Assembly (NCBI GenBank): GCA_022605405.1
Contig: JABYQQ010000006.1
Location: 2,232,001-2,296,000, forward strand
Length of the DNA stretch: 64,000 nt
Source of the DNA: Earliella scabrosa
Taxonomy: Eukaryota > Basidiomycota > Agaricomycetes > Polyporales > Polyporaceae
Reading direction: 5' to 3'
Every line of letters begins with the position of its first letter. The first letter of the stretch is position 1. Under the pieces are notes generated by a model. The model made no database searches and was not told the origin of the DNA. It saw only the letters and a program-made list of their open reading frames with translations. Positions 1 through 11,911 of this stretch are shown piece by piece. The position numbers were made by a program, and so were the translations under genes.

Positions 1-81
1 GATGGATCTGCTGATATATTTTGCAACTCTCTGGGTATCGAGCGAGAGAGTAGGTGGAGATCCTGATACTTACTATAGGGG

Positions 82-90
82 TATATATTA
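82..90 (+). promoter_or_regulatory. TATA-like element upstream of F-box gene
   Basis: A TATATATTA run lies about 125 bp upstream of the chosen ATG at 215. It is the only TATA-like element in the 5' flank; its use as a promoter is an inference. Confidence 0.3.
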
Positions 91-214
91 GCGCCCAAGC
101 GCGACCTGCATCGGGGATCTCACTATCCTCCTGTCTTCCGCTCTTGCCCAGGCCCCATTCCCACATCTCTGACAGCAAGAGTCAGCCCTTCGCATCAACT
201 CAGCTATCAAGACA

Positions 215-1839
215 ATGACGTCGAAAAGAAAACGCGCGTATGCTCGTTATCGTCGCCGACATAAGAAGTGAGTACCTTCGGATCCGTCTGAATTCAGACC
301 GCATATTCGCATCTTCAAACTTTGACTGACCGTCCGCATCACAGTCCCATACAGAGACTACCAAATGAACTGATAGCATTGATCTTGGAGCACGCAGTTG
401 GACGGTGCGACCCGCAGTCTAGCTCGGCTGCGTATGTTGGACGACGATCTCGGAACTGGTTAGCGAGGGTGAAGGCGCTCTCCTATGTCTGCAAGCTGTG
501 GCGATCGCTCCTGCTACCGGAGTTGTTCAAGATCATATACCTCAGCGATACGGGACGCCACAGACATCAAGATCTGTCCTGTATTCTGTTCGACAACGCT
601 GCGATCCGCAGGAGCATCCGAGGAATCTGCCTCTCGGGGAGGGGGTGGCCAGAGACCCAGATCACTCCTTTGGATAACGTCGCCTTCGCGAGACTTCTTA
701 TCGACCTCGTTGCCCTCCAGGACCTTACATTGAAGCACATGTGTCTGAGCCTACCGGACAGGAACCTGTTGCTGCAGATATCAAAGCGCATCGCGCTGAG
801 ACGACTTCATCTAGATCACGTGTCCGTCCATCACCCCAGCGGCCAGGCGGACATGTTGTCAACCGTCCTCGGTATCCTCCCAGTCTCGGCCATTGACCAT
901 CTCGAGACGAACAGTGCCTATGGGTATATCGAAAACCGGAACTTGCCTTGCAACCCAGCGCACGGCTGGCGCAGTCAAGATGTGGTCATCCGTGCGCTGA
1001 CTCTCGACCGCCCCTGTAGCACGGCGGACCACTTCAAGTACTTGCAGAGTGCTCTCGCTCCTGGGTGCTTGCGCTCTGTCCAGATGAAGTGGGGTCGTTG
1101 GAATGATGGGCGCGCGATGGCCAGCCTACTCCGTTTGGTCGGTCACAACGTTGAAACTCTCGACATCAGCTTCACCACGCTCCTCGAATTCGAGGAATCG
1201 GCGGGTGAGTGATCTGTCCCCACAATGCTCCAATCTTCAACTTAACGAGAACATTCCTTTCAGAGCGTAGAAACCCAGGAACGCCTTCGTCCATACCCTG
1301 GGATACCCTTCGGGACGCTGTTGAGGCGTGCCCGAGATTACGGGTGCTCCGTATTTGCACCCTTCCCCGCAGATCCTATGACGAGGGGCCGTTCACGCCA
1401 GGACGGTACCTGCTATGGAAGGCCGTCGTCACGGGTTTGCCATCCACCATTGAAGAAGTTATCCATCGATTGCACATGCGTTGGGACACTGGTTGGTATG
1501 ACAGGGACACGCTACAACTGTGGGGCATCGATGCTCTTGACAGGCTAGCCTCTTCGCAAGGTCGCACAGGCTATCCCCGACTTCAGAAGGTTCTGGTGGA
1601 GCATGAGATTCCGGAGTTTGGGGTGCGGGACGCCGAGTACGCTGTGATGACACGGGCCATCGAGGATATGCCACAGCTCAAGGCTGCAGGGCTTCTCAAA
1701 TTCTTACATTTGGGATGGTTGTGAGTACATTATCGATGGCCATGGTCACATCCGCCCGACGACTCATATCTTTCTGTCATCCAGAAGTATCCCCGGAGAG
1801 GTAGATGCGAACGAGTTTGATCAATACGATTGGGACTGA
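215..1839 (+). CDS. F-box domain protein, mushroom type
   Basis: Spliced model 215-267, 345-1204, 1264-1720, 1785-1839 gives 474 residues with all phases consistent. The N-terminus is very basic (KRKRAYARYRRRHKK), which could be a nuclear signal. The F-box follows at about residues 18-75: an IQRLPNELIALILEHAV helix, then SYVCKLWRSLLLPELFKIIYL. The rest is leucine-rich without clear repeats, as in the large basidiomycete F-box families, where the F-box binds Skp1 and the C-terminal part is thought to select substrates for ubiquitination. The last small exon adds an acidic tail ending EFDQYDWD; without that splice the protein would stop at 1724. No partner or substrate can be named. Confidence 0.8.
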
Positions 1840-2469
1840 GTACTATTACTAGAACGTTGCGGAGATGAATTCCACGCCAATGCCGTACGTTGACGATGAG
1901 TAGCGCGAGCAAGAGGATGCACACGAGGATGAGTGCTAGTGATTCCATATGTGCACGTATACTAGCGACAGACCTGCCCGAAGGCACTATATCAAGTCAG
2001 CAGCCTGTCCTCGCATTCCCGGAATTTAGATGCCAGCATCCATCTGCATGTAGCGACGTGATATCTGCACCATGCGTGGTATACGTAGCCAAACATGCAG
2101 AAAATTAGTCAGGAGAACGTACGCTGCTTTGGCCGGCGCCAATCCAACATGCTTGCCACGTGGCATCGGCCTTGCTCCTCCTCCTGCTCGGTTCTGGTTC
2201 GACTTCTTTTCGACGTTCTCCTTGTGCTCGCTCATCCTGACAAAGAAAACACGCAACTGGCTACATAGAGGGTACCCGATACATAGGCCAACGCGTAACG
2301 CATCCCTGGTGAACACACGAAGCTGAGTCAGAACATCGGTATGACGTGCATGTACGCCCGACTCCTATATAAGGCATTTCTCCGTAACTCACTTCTTGGG
2401 CATGATTCAGCTTCGCCCCTTCTTGCGCACACGCTCTCCGTTCTGCCCGACGAGGAGGTCCGCGCAAGG
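1840..2469. other. intergenic, no gene seen
   Basis: Only short overlapping open frames without family motifs occur here. The right end serves as the 5' flank of the glutathione transferase at 2546. Confidence 0.5.
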
Positions 2470-2477
2470 TATAAGTA
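2470..2477 (+). promoter_or_regulatory. TATA box of GST-A
   Basis: TATAAGTA lies 76 bp before the ATG at 2546. The other two GST genes of this window also have a TATA-like element 70-80 bp before their start, which supports both the element and the chosen starts. Confidence 0.5.
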
Positions 2478-2545
2478 CGCGAAACATACAAGCACTAGCA
2501 GGCCAACAACACCTACGTCTCCAATCGCTCCGCTCACCTCGAACC

Positions 2546-4136
2546 ATGGCTACCCAACGCGACGTTTCGAAGTTCAGTGATATCAGCAAAGGGGTGGCGG
2601 AGGCGGACGGTACCTTCAAGCGCAAGGCTTCTTCTTTTAGGCGGTTCATTGAGAAGGGAGGGGAGTTTGAACCGGAGAAAGGTGAGTATCGCACATCGTC
2701 GGAGGCTTCGAGGAAGCAGGCCCTGGCAGTTGGGCAACACAGTTGTCTCCAAACCATCCCTTCCTCGTTTGGGTCGCGCTTCACGCCATACCCATTGTCA
2801 TGTCTGCGGTGCTGCAGGAGAGCCCATGTCGTGTGTGCGTTCATGAGAGCCGCATGCAGCTCTGATTGCTTCAGCCGTCGAGACCCTCTCGCATTTGTAC
2901 ACCGTTTTTCCCGGACTGATGACTGAACTACCACTCGCGGTTCACAGGCCGCTACCATCTCTATGTTTCATACGCTTGTCGTAAGTGCTATGTTTTATGA
3001 GACATCATGTATGCGCTGAACTCCGGATCTTTTCTCTAGCCTGGGCTACTCGAACGCTCATCGTTCGCAAACTGAAGGGCCTGGAAGACTTCATAGGTGA
3101 GCGACACGTTTACGCCCCTCACAGCTAGAATTTACTCAGGCAGCATAGATGTCAGCGTCGTCTCGCCTCGCATGGGCCAACATGGATGGCCGTTCGCCAA
3201 TGTCGACCCATATCCTGCGGCTGATGCCGACCCCGTCAACAACTCTGAGCATGTCAAGGATCTGTATTTCAAAGCTCAGCCCGACTATGAAGGCCGGTAC
3301 GTGTTGCCCCTTATGACGTCACTATATGCGGGTTGCTCAGTCCCAGACAGCTTCACCGTCCCTGTTCTTTGGGACAAGAAGACAAGCACGATCGTGAACA
3401 ACGAAAGCTCGGAAATCATCCGCATGTTCAACACCGCCTTCGACGACTTCATTCCGGCAGATAAGGCTGCCCTTGACTTCTACCCAGAACACCTGCGCAA
3501 GGAGATCGATGAGGTCAACGAATGGGTGTACGACACCGTGAACAGTGAGTAGCGACACCGCCGTGTTTCCGCTCCCCCAGCGCTGAGTTCGATGTGCTCT
3601 CGTAGACGGCGTCTACAAATCTGGCTTTGCGACCTCCCAGAAGGCATACGAAGATGCCGTCATCCCGCTCTTCGAGTCGCTTGATCGCCTCGAGAAGATG
3701 CTCGCGGGCAAGGACTACCTCATCGGCGACCAACTCACCGAAGCCGACATCCGCCTCTTCGTCACGATCGTGCGCTTCGACCCCGTCTACGTCAGCCACT
3801 TCAAGTGCAACCTGCGCACGATCCGCGACGGCTACCCCGCGATTCACCTGTGCGCACACTCACTCCTTTATTGCGTGTGCTGCTTGAGCACTGATGGCTG
3901 ACTGTTGTGCGCTCGTGCAGGTGGATGCGCAAGCTGTACTGGAACAACGAGGCGTTCTCGTCGACGTGCAACTTTGACCACATCAAGACGCACTACTACT
4001 GGTCGCATGCGCATGTGAGAATATTCTTACGCTATGTGCATCGTTGTGCTTCGTGATGCTCATACCGCTGATTGTGTAGATCAACCCGTACCGCGTTGTT
4101 CCTGTCGGCCCCATCCCGAACATTCTCCCCCTGTAA
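2546..4136 (+). CDS. Xi-class (ECM4-like) glutathione transferase, copy A
   Basis: Exons 2546-2681, 2948-2980, 3040-3096, 3140-3296, 3351-3544, 3606-3849, 3921-4014, 4080-4136; 323 residues. The thioredoxin-like domain carries the active-site motif ACPWATR with Cys56, the cysteine-type site of S-glutathionyl-hydroquinone reductases, which use glutathione to reduce glutathionylated quinones. The helical domain holds [16 protein letters not shown] and [18 protein letters not shown], and the end GPIPNILPL is typical of the family. It acts in the cytosol in detoxification. The first intron is 266 nt, longer than in copies B and C. This copy lacks the intron that B and C have after the VTI codons. 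The start sits in a good context (ACCATGG). Confidence 0.9.
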
Positions 4137-5112
4137 GCGAGTGGCCAGGGCAGTACCAGATCAGCAACCAAACGAGACCGAAGAGTCTCTCTCTGTATTA
4201 TACTACGACCTTGAGATGGAACATACGCTTCCTGGATCGGTCAATGTCTCAGCTGGACGACATTGCTGCCTCACTTCGCGTGGAAGGATATGTTGCGTTT
4301 CTCGCTGTTCTGCCTCTCCCCTTTCAACTCTAACCACGTTGCGACCTGAACCAAGACCTGTAAGTCAAGCATCCTCAGGGTCGTCGTGCGACCAGGTCCA
4401 TGGTTGGCCGTGGGGGCGTTCACGGCGAAAACTCTTCAATCGACTCGTCTGCCATGCTACATAGTGACATTCATTCATGGCAAACAGACGCTATCGGCAT
4501 GTGCGATCCTCTCCCACCAATGGCGGGAACTCGCAAGATGCGCCAGGCGAACAGCGATCGATTCGGAGTTAGTGCAGCTCAGACAAACCGCCCTAGGCTG
4601 CTCGTGTCCATCGAAGTGCCAGAGCGTCCGTCCTTCCCGTTCGTTCAATGCTGCAAATTCTCGCATTCGTCCGAACCCTACGGTCAACCAGCTCGTGCTC
4701 CGAGTCGCACATAGCGATGCACATGGCGAGTGCTGGGCATAGGCCGTATCCGATTGGGTGAGTGTCGGTGTAACTTCCTATACTGTAGTATACACCACCG
4801 TTACACGTCTGGGGGTCGTGACGGAAGCGCTTCCGATTCGGTCTGAAGCCAATTTGACCTCGCGTCGTGCGTTCCGAAGCCGCGATTTGACTATGAATCT
4901 GTGTTGTGCGTTGCAAGAACGAACGAGCACTGCTACTGACATTTGCAAGACTCAAGTTGGTAGCTGCGCTCGGCGCCGAGTCTTGGAGGATGTTGCAGGA
5001 GCCGTTCGTGATGCTGTATCTTCCTGTCCAGACTGTTGTTGATACAATGAGATGCGTATGTCACAACGACCGCCAGGATGGATGAGGATTGCAGGAGGAC
5101 CGAATATGAGGG
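4137..5112. other. intergenic, no gene seen
   Basis: About 1 kb with only short unsupported frames. It separates GST-A from the direct-repeat region. Confidence 0.4.
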
Positions 5113-5320
5113 ATGTGAAGGGAGGATCGCCACGCGAGCATGACAGAAGATCCATGGAGTGTGGGAAGATGGTCGTTCACATTCAGGCAACGAGAGGAGA
5201 GGCCATGCGAGGAGAGAGATCCATAGCGCGTGGGAAGATGAACGTTTGAGGTCCTCCAACCTATTTGGCCCTGTTTGTACAGACATCATAAGCGCTCTCT
5301 GCCCTCACCCAGGTCATGGC
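5113..5320 (+). repeat. direct repeat, copy 1 (with internal doubling)
   Basis: Contains the repeat core AGATCCATGG near 5145 and a second version near 5218, the latter followed by GAAGATGAACGTTTGAGGTC, a TTTGGCCCTGTTTGTAC segment and GCGCTCTCTGCCCTCA. The continuation seen in copy 3 (GGTCATGG...ACTTGAACT...) is found about 300 bp further on, at 5628-5730, so this copy looks split by an insertion. Confidence 0.7.
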
Positions 5321-5627
5321 ATCCTTCATGCAACTCCCACCCTTATCCCCATGTCTACCTCTCCTCAACCGGGCCACTGTGCCTGCCGTGCCCGCCGCGC
5401 ATGACGACCCTTCCCCCTCACTTTCACCTACCCTCTCTTTCAACCCTCATATCTGCACATCCCCTCGTATGTAACTCCCGAACAGTCACTACGCCCACGC
5501 CTTGCACATGCAAGACATCGCGCGCTCACCTTATGGTAGTATACGGTACATTAGCAGTAAGTCGCCCGTAGGCCATAAATGGCCTGATTGCGACTATAAG
5601 CTTGAATATATCTATCTATCTATCCAG

Positions 5628-5730
5628 GTCATGGTCTTGAAGCAACTTGAACTGAGTACACTCATTGACAAGGCAGCCACCTCATCCGCGAGGTCCTGGA
5701 TGGCTAGCTAGGTATATGTAGGCGACACCT
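5628..5730 (+). repeat. displaced 3' part of direct repeat copy 1
   Basis: Starts GGTCATGGTC, then CAACTTGAACTGAGTACACT, GACAAGGCAGCCACCTC and a TAGGTATATGTAGG segment. It aligns by eye with 6166-6262 of copy 3, which has GGTATATAAGG at the same place. Confidence 0.6.
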
Positions 5731-5763
5731 GGAATACGACATCAACCAAGAGGCTCGCTATGA

Positions 5764-5953
5764 TGATGTGAAGGGACTCACTCGCCATGCGGTGACAGAG
5801 ATCCATGGCGCGTGAGAAGATGAACGTTTGAGGTACCCCAACCTGTTTGGCCCTGTTTGGCCCTTGAGCATAGGCGCCCTCTGCGCAGACGCTTCCTCCT
5901 CGAGGTCTTCCTCGAGGCCCCAGGAGGCTGCCAACGTATGTGAGGGCTGCACT
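5764..5953 (+). repeat. direct repeat, copy 2
   Basis: Shares GATGTGAAGGGA, AGATCCATGGCGCGTGAGAA, GATGAACGTTTGAGGT and CCTGTTTGGCCCTGTTTG with copies 1 and 3, then joins a shortened version of the GAGG...CTCGAGGCC...GGCTGCAC end. An internal segment is missing relative to copy 3. Confidence 0.7.
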
Positions 5954-6037
5954 GCCTAGCTTGCACTACTAGAATACAATGTGACTAGCACGACTCGGAA
6001 CGACGAAGACGCAGGCTCACCAGTGTGCCAGTGTGGT

Positions 6038-6262
6038 GATGTGAAGGGAGGACGGCCACGCGAGAACAGAGATCCATGGCGCGTGAGAAGATCAACGTTT
6101 GAGGTCCCAAGACCTGTTTGACCCTGTTTGTACCGGGCCCATAGGCGCTCTCTGACCTCAGCCCCGGTCATGGTAAGTAACTTGAACTAAGTAGTAAGTA
6201 TACTCATAGACGAGGCAGAAACCTCGCCCTCGAGGCCCTAGATAGATTCCCAGGTATATAAG
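6038..6262 (+). repeat. direct repeat, copy 3 (contains a TATA box)
   Basis: The longest copy: GATGTGAAGGGAGGACGGCC, AGATCCATGGCGCGTGAGAA, CGTTTGAGGTCCC, CCTGTTTGTACCGGGCC, GCGCTCTCTGACCTCA, GGTCATGG, AACTTGAACTAAG and CTCGAGGCCC, ending in GGTATATAAGG. Its last bases form the likely TATA box of the zinc-finger gene. Confidence 0.75.
6255..6262 (+). promoter_or_regulatory. TATA box of the C2H2 gene
   Basis: TATATAAG lies about 108 bp before the ATG at 6363, at the end of direct repeat copy 3. Confidence 0.5.
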
Positions 6263-6362
6263 GCCGGCACATAGCTATGACAGGCCAAAACCCATCTTTC
6301 TCCCCAACCCCCACCATCGACGACCCACCCTGTCCTACAGACACCAGCGCCGACCTGCCGCC

Positions 6363-7462
6363 ATGCTTTCCGCCCAACAGTCCGTCTCCGGCCCGTACTA
6401 CCCACGCTACCCACCGTACACTGCAACTGACCCAACCGGACACGCCGAAAGCTACCCGCTTACGGAACAAGGCTCACTTGTCGACTACTACGACTTATCC
6501 TCCCCGTGGACCGGTACTTCCGATTCGGAAGCGTTGTGCTACCAGCCGTCAAACTGGGAGCTCGAACATGAGCTAACAGACAACTAGTGCGTGATTATAT
6601 TGCAGTCTTATACGCGCAGCTAATCTTTGTGTATAGTCTCTCTAATGATGTGCTCGACCCCTTCTCTATCCCATACACCTCGATCAACAGTTCCGACTCA
6701 TCTCTCGTGTCAAACGCCCCGGAGGTATACAACATTACCTTCTCGGACCCGGTCGCGTTTGATGCGACGTCTGTTCCATCGAACACGCACCCTTTGCTGC
6801 TAGCGAACGATGTGTCGCACCACCAGCAGTTCGACCTCTCCATTCCGTACGGAAGCACGCAGTCTCACTCCCCTTCGGAGCTCTCGGCCACGCCGCCTAT
6901 GCCAGGGTACATCTTACCCGCCGCTCTGGAGACCCCTACATTACCACACCCGCACTCGTCCTCTCCAGTCACACCGCGACGCCGTCGCTCCCCACGCGTC
7001 TCCTCGAATTCTCCCTACCTTTCTGCATCACCCGAGCCGGCTCCGCAGCTTATGACCTACACCCGGCGCAACGTCCAGGTTGCGTCCGCCTCAGCGGCAC
7101 ACTCCTCGCCGACGAGCACGAACCGGTGGGAGTGCCCGCATTGCCCGTACATCCAGCACAACCGCCGCGCGCCCGACTTCAGGCGTCATGTCAGGACGCA
7201 CACTCGCTCTGCAGACGAGGTGCTCTGGGCATGCTGTGGTGTCCCACTGTGCGAGGCGCTTGCTCGGGGCGTACCCGAGGACGTCGCGCGGGAGGAGCCG
7301 TTTGAGTTCGGTGGAACGCTGATGGTGGGAGGTTGTAGGAAAACTTTCAGTCGGCGGGACGCGCTCACGCGCCATCTGCGAAGGGAGGAGGGACGGTGCT
7401 TTGGGGACGCGTTTGCGGATTATCAGCCAGGAAACGGCTTGGAAGTTAGAGAAACTTTCTGA
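6363..7462 (+). CDS. C2H2-type zinc-finger protein, putative transcription factor
   Basis: Exons 6363-6586 and 6637-7462; 349 residues. The first exon is rich in Tyr, Pro and Ser (activation-domain-like). The middle is Ser/Pro-rich with a basic RRRRSPR patch. The C-terminus has a finger with Cys241, Cys244, His259 and His263 (ECPHC...RRHVRTH), and a second, atypical unit with a CCGVPLC stretch and Cys308, TFSRRDALTRH with His321, and Cys329. Paired fingers of this kind, with a long loop before the second, occur in mushroom C2H2 regulators; DNA binding is inferred. The intron is required: without it the first frame stops at 6587. Confidence 0.75.
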
Positions 7463-8049
7463 GATGAACTGTTAGCCAACCTCTATGGAACTTGATGCGC
7501 TGATATTGTATACTATCGTGTTTCGTATGGATGTATTCCGCTTCTTGTTTCAGAAATGTGAGCAGTGAAAATGACAACTAACAGTATGATGTTCATTTTG
7601 CACATTTATTGAAAAACGACGACAATTGTAGATTTTGGCTACACAACCCCGTTATTCGAGCCTTGACACTATTTATCCAACTGTTTCCGTACACCTATCG
7701 TGAGGATGGTGAGTCGCTGACCTATCTATCTAGGGTACCTGATAACAACTTGTTGTCAATATCGCCACACCGATCATACACTAACTATGAAGACTATCTT
7801 AGCTGACACTTCAGGCGAGTCGACAAAATTGAAACACATATTATTCTCCCTAACGGCAGCATGCGTATAGTCATGCCAAAGTCATATCATCGCTCAACAT
7901 TGACGACGTGTCAGTCAATCCCAGCCATCCTGCCGATTCTTTGTCCCAATCGAACTAACGGGGCCGAAGGGATAGGTACTAGTGGGAACAACGGCTGTTC
8001 CCGCCTGCATTGCGGCTCCTACGCGGTACATACAAAGGTATCCGATAGT
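7463..8049. other. intergenic, no gene seen
   Basis: AT-rich 3' flank between the zinc-finger gene and the convergent gene ending at 8050. No motif or repeat recognised. Confidence 0.4.
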
Positions 8050-10180
8050 CTACCGCCGCGCCCAACGAGCCAGCACGTCCTTCCATTGGCTGAATAAACC
8101 CACACCCCATTGCCACCGTTCCTGTCCCGTGCGCGGAAGCACCCCGCCCGCCTCAGTCAGCTGCCGGAATGATTGAAAGCCGCATTCGGCCCATCGAAAG
8201 AGGCCGCCGGCCGTGTACTGCGTCAGGGAATAGCGCCGCTCATTCGGAGCGATGGCAAGGTTCGAGTGATGAATGATGGCGGAGGGAATGAGGATGGTGG
8301 CTCCTGGAGGGAACTCAATGATCTTCCGAAGCTCCCAGAGAATCAGATGTCCGCCGAGACGATGGTCGAAGTCGCCGATGGCGGTAATGGCACACCATCC
8401 AAAGGGGACGTTGTAATAGTCGACATGTTTCGCAGTCACCGTGCGCGGGCCAACATTCGCTGTAGCGCATGCGAACACGTTGTTGCGGTAGTTTCGCTCG
8501 AGCGTGGGGTCGCGTTCGCACACGCCGTCGAGGATCCAGTCGTAGAGGTGGTACAAATCTGGGGCGAAGATTTGGAGGGCGGCTGAAATGGAATGGAATC
8601 CGCTCTCAGGCGCACGAATTCAAAGTGCGCAGGCTGTACTCGCTCACCGTTGGCAAAGTTGGCGAGGCGCAACATGGCAGGGTGACGGCGCAGGGCGTCC
8701 ACGACAGCGTAGTTCCGATGGCTACCATGGGCTAGCCGGCCTACCTTCTGAGGGCGCAGGTTAAGTAAGCGAGTGGGGAGAGCCCGAAGAGTGGCAGAAC
8801 GTACCTGCTGTCCTCCTCCAAACGAAATTCCATACGAGATCCAACTGTAGTCGTCGGCGACCCGCCGGTTTCGCCCTGGCCTGAACGTATACGACCTGCG
8901 CGCGTCGTCAAAGAAATCCATGAGGGGATCGTTGACGTCCTCCTTCCAGCGGGGATCCTGCGGGCTCCCAGGAAGAGCCCCAACAACGCGCGCGAGCGGA
9001 TCGAGGATGGCAGTCGGGGTCCTGGGTGAGATGGCTTGAGCGTCGCCGCGTCAGCTACAGCATTGGGGCGCACCTTCCGTCCCAAGGGACGTAATCGAAA
9101 CCGCGGGCTTCGAAGTAGCGGCGGAGACACGCCGCCCGTTCCTCCACCGTTGCATCGTCGCGGAGGCCAATAAACGCCGTTTGCGCGACATGGACGTTGG
9201 CCATGTCGTCGAAGTCGAACGTGGCGGTGATAGGATCTGCGGGGGGCGGGAGGGTTGGCTGGTCCGCATTGCAGGGCACGTTGAGAGGAGGGGTGGGGAT
9301 ATTGAGAGGGGGGGCGGGGATGACGCCGCTTTGTTCGACTCGCTTTAAGGCCGCCTGCTTGAGGGGTCGATTCATGCCCGAGGTTTCGCGAGCTGACCGG
9401 CCGGTGCGACGTCGGGCATACTTGCGTTCATTTCGGCGGCCCCTGCCGGTGAGAGGCGGCGGAGCCGACTCCTCGAGCTCTGTGTCGCCGTGAGGGAGGA
9501 GGTTCTCGAGGCTGCGCGGCAGTTCAAGGTCCTCTACCGGAGGGAAGCCCTCAACGTCTTCGCGCCACTTGCCCCCGACGACGAGGAGATCTTCGTCCTC
9601 GAGGGACGGCTGCTGTCCAGCGGGGGTTGCGGGGGCGGCCACGGACGAGGAGGCGGCCAGAAAATCCTGGCCAGCAGGGTGAGCGACGGGCAGTGCATCA
9701 TCCCTCGTGGGGGCTTCAACGCCCGTTGACCTGTGGGCTGCTTGGCGACTGGAGGGTTGCGCGATACCACCCGGCGTCGAGGAGGACCCCGAGGTCGAAC
9801 CCGCCGGTCCATCCCTGGATCGGTCGAGGCAGTCGGCAATTGCACACGCGTCAGCGACGCGCGTTTCCGTATTGAAGTCCGGGGGGGCGTGAAGGGGGGT
9901 CCCAAAGTCAGAGAACCACGGCGAGAACGCCGCGCCTGAGCGTGTCTGAGATGGGTAACGGGTGTCGGGAGGAGTGCGCATGAGACGAGGCAACGCACTT
10001 ACCTTTCGAAACGCAGGAAGCTCTTCAAATGGGTTGGGGTCTACGCGTTAGGGCAGAGGGGTCGGTCAGCACAGGGTTCAACGTTGCGAACGTCGCTGCT
10101 GCACGGATGTTCTGGGCCCCAAGGTCGAAGCACGCGAGCCCGTCCGTGCAGCAGCCACGGGGAAACTCACCTGAAGGCAT
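8050..10180 (-). CDS. 2OG-Fe(II) dioxygenase-like protein of a mushroom-expanded family
   Basis: Exons 10180-10171, 10040-10003, 9945-9074, 9021-8805, 8747-8648, 8582-8050; 589 residues. Residues 1-300 are low-complexity (Pro, Ser, Arg) and probably disordered. The C-terminal core has NVGPRTVTAKHVDYYN, FGWCAITAIGDFD, GGHLILW, EFPPGATILIPSAIIHHSN and RRYSLTQYTAGGLFRW. This gives a possible metal triad H465-x-D467 and H518, plus R528/R529 for the co-substrate, in the order expected of a double-stranded beta-helix dioxygenase. Related proteins are numerous in basidiomycetes. I infer kinship with the TET/JBP group from fold logic only. The 10-nt first coding exon (Met-Pro-Ser) is the weakest part of the model; the rest is well supported. 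Confidence 0.65.
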
Positions 10181-11911
10181 TGGGGGAGGGGCGGGCCATA
10201 CGCGGACGCGTTCGACGCGCCGTGGCAGGAGCTGCCAGCGTGGCGAGCGGTGGCAAAGTCAACACCATTTGCCGCTCGCAGTGACATCATCACGTGATCG
10301 GATCCGGTGGCAACACGGGCGTCAGAGAGATCCGAAGCGCCTCTCGTCCCCTTCCGCCTCGCAGGGCTTTCACTACAGTAAACGGCATACGTATTAACGC
10401 TGTTAGTCTAGAGTTCTACATTATCGCCAGCTCCGTTCTGTGCGTGCAAAATCCGCGACATCAGATCAAGCCCCTGTGCCCAAGCGACTGCGCGTGCATC
10501 AGGAAACGCTCAGATCGCGATACGGCACTACATAGCCTACATAGCGGCTGTAGCGCCATCGCGACCCCCCCTTTATGTAGACCCCCATAGCACCCACATT
10601 AGATTATGTAGAGCGATATAGAGCGGTATAGTGAGGCCAAGACGGACTATATATGGTCGATCTGGCTTCTTCAGTCGGTCGCTCTGGCACACCAATAACG
10701 ATAATGATATACCAATGACATTGGAGTCTGGACAAGGTACATGGTACAGTGTATACATGACACGACGGAGGACAACACGTGCTACCAGGTTCTACCATAG
10801 CGAGAGGACAAATAGGTGGACATGCCGTAAATTGAAATCAACGCACCTTCATCAGCTCCTGGTCTGAACGGCGAGCTGGTCGTTGAGGAGATGGAAAATA
10901 AGGTGCACCGCCATACATACCGAGCAGCCTTCCTGGATTTAGCCTGGGTCGTTGTATGCTGAACCGGATACCGACGGAGACCGCTTGACCAGCCGAGCTT
11001 AAGAAGCTCGTGGGGGATGGGTCGAGTCACATCTGCGATGCGCAGCACACGTGAGCATTGATATGAACATCGCGGAGGATAAGACGCGAGGACGCACCGA
11101 AACTGAGTCGATGATCAGCTTGAGTAGCTTAGCAAGATCCGGGCGAGTCGAGACAAGATCGTGCACGACCGGCATGGGCGATGGATCGGCGCGGCGCGGG
11201 TGCAGCGAGTAGGCAACAGTGAGGACGTGAACAGTAACCGGGAAGAGCAAGAGCTGCCGCCGTTGGATGATGACCAGGGGTCAGCGAGCTGCAGCACAGC
11301 CTTGGGAGACGGACGTGAACGCCTACCATTGCGCAAGTCCATCATGGGACGACGAAGAGGTGCGATACGAGCGGACAGGGAAGCGGTGTGGGCCGAGCGG
11401 GAGATGAGATGAGGTGGGGAGAACTGGAGCATGCAAATAGTTGGGAAACGAGAGTGAGCTACGGTCCAAGAGAGACATGTTGGGTGGGGCGTACACGAGG
11501 ACACTCACCGAAGCAGTCATGGCGAGAAGCGGAGAGTGTGGTCAGATACCGCGAAAGACCACAGTCAGGCTTTCTGTGTGGACGCCCACAGGAAAGCAGG
11601 TGTACGGCGGAAGGACTAGAGAGTATGGTGGAGAAGCTGAGGAGAGCAGGGACAAGGGAGGTGAAAATTGTCGAAGTCGAACTGGGAGAGCATTCAGGCG
11701 GAGTTTGAAGATACGGAAATGCCCGTGCCGCCTTCACGCCTCCAAGCGCTCACACGGACGGAGAATGACATTGCATTCCAGGATGGTATATACCAGCAGG
11801 AGGCCTCGCAATCAATTACTAGGCAAGTGCGTAGTATATAGAAGGCTGCTACTCTCACATGTACTGAGAGTTCTATGCAGCACTATGTAGCACTACAACA
11901 CACTATAGGTT
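10181..11911. other. intergenic between dioxygenase-like and integrase genes
   Basis: No convincing gene. A minus-strand frame at 10999-11250 has a plausible stretch (MPVVHDLVSTRPDLAKLLKL) faintly like mushroom F-box proteins, but flanking exons could not be joined. An imperfect hairpin (CTCTCA / TGAGAG flanked by ATAGAA / TTCTAT) lies near 11837-11875. Confidence 0.4.

Noticed and set aside
10999..11740. Possible minus-strand gene upstream of the dioxygenase-like gene
   Set aside because: The candidate exons could not be put in phase without crossing stop codons; left as a note in the intergenic entry.
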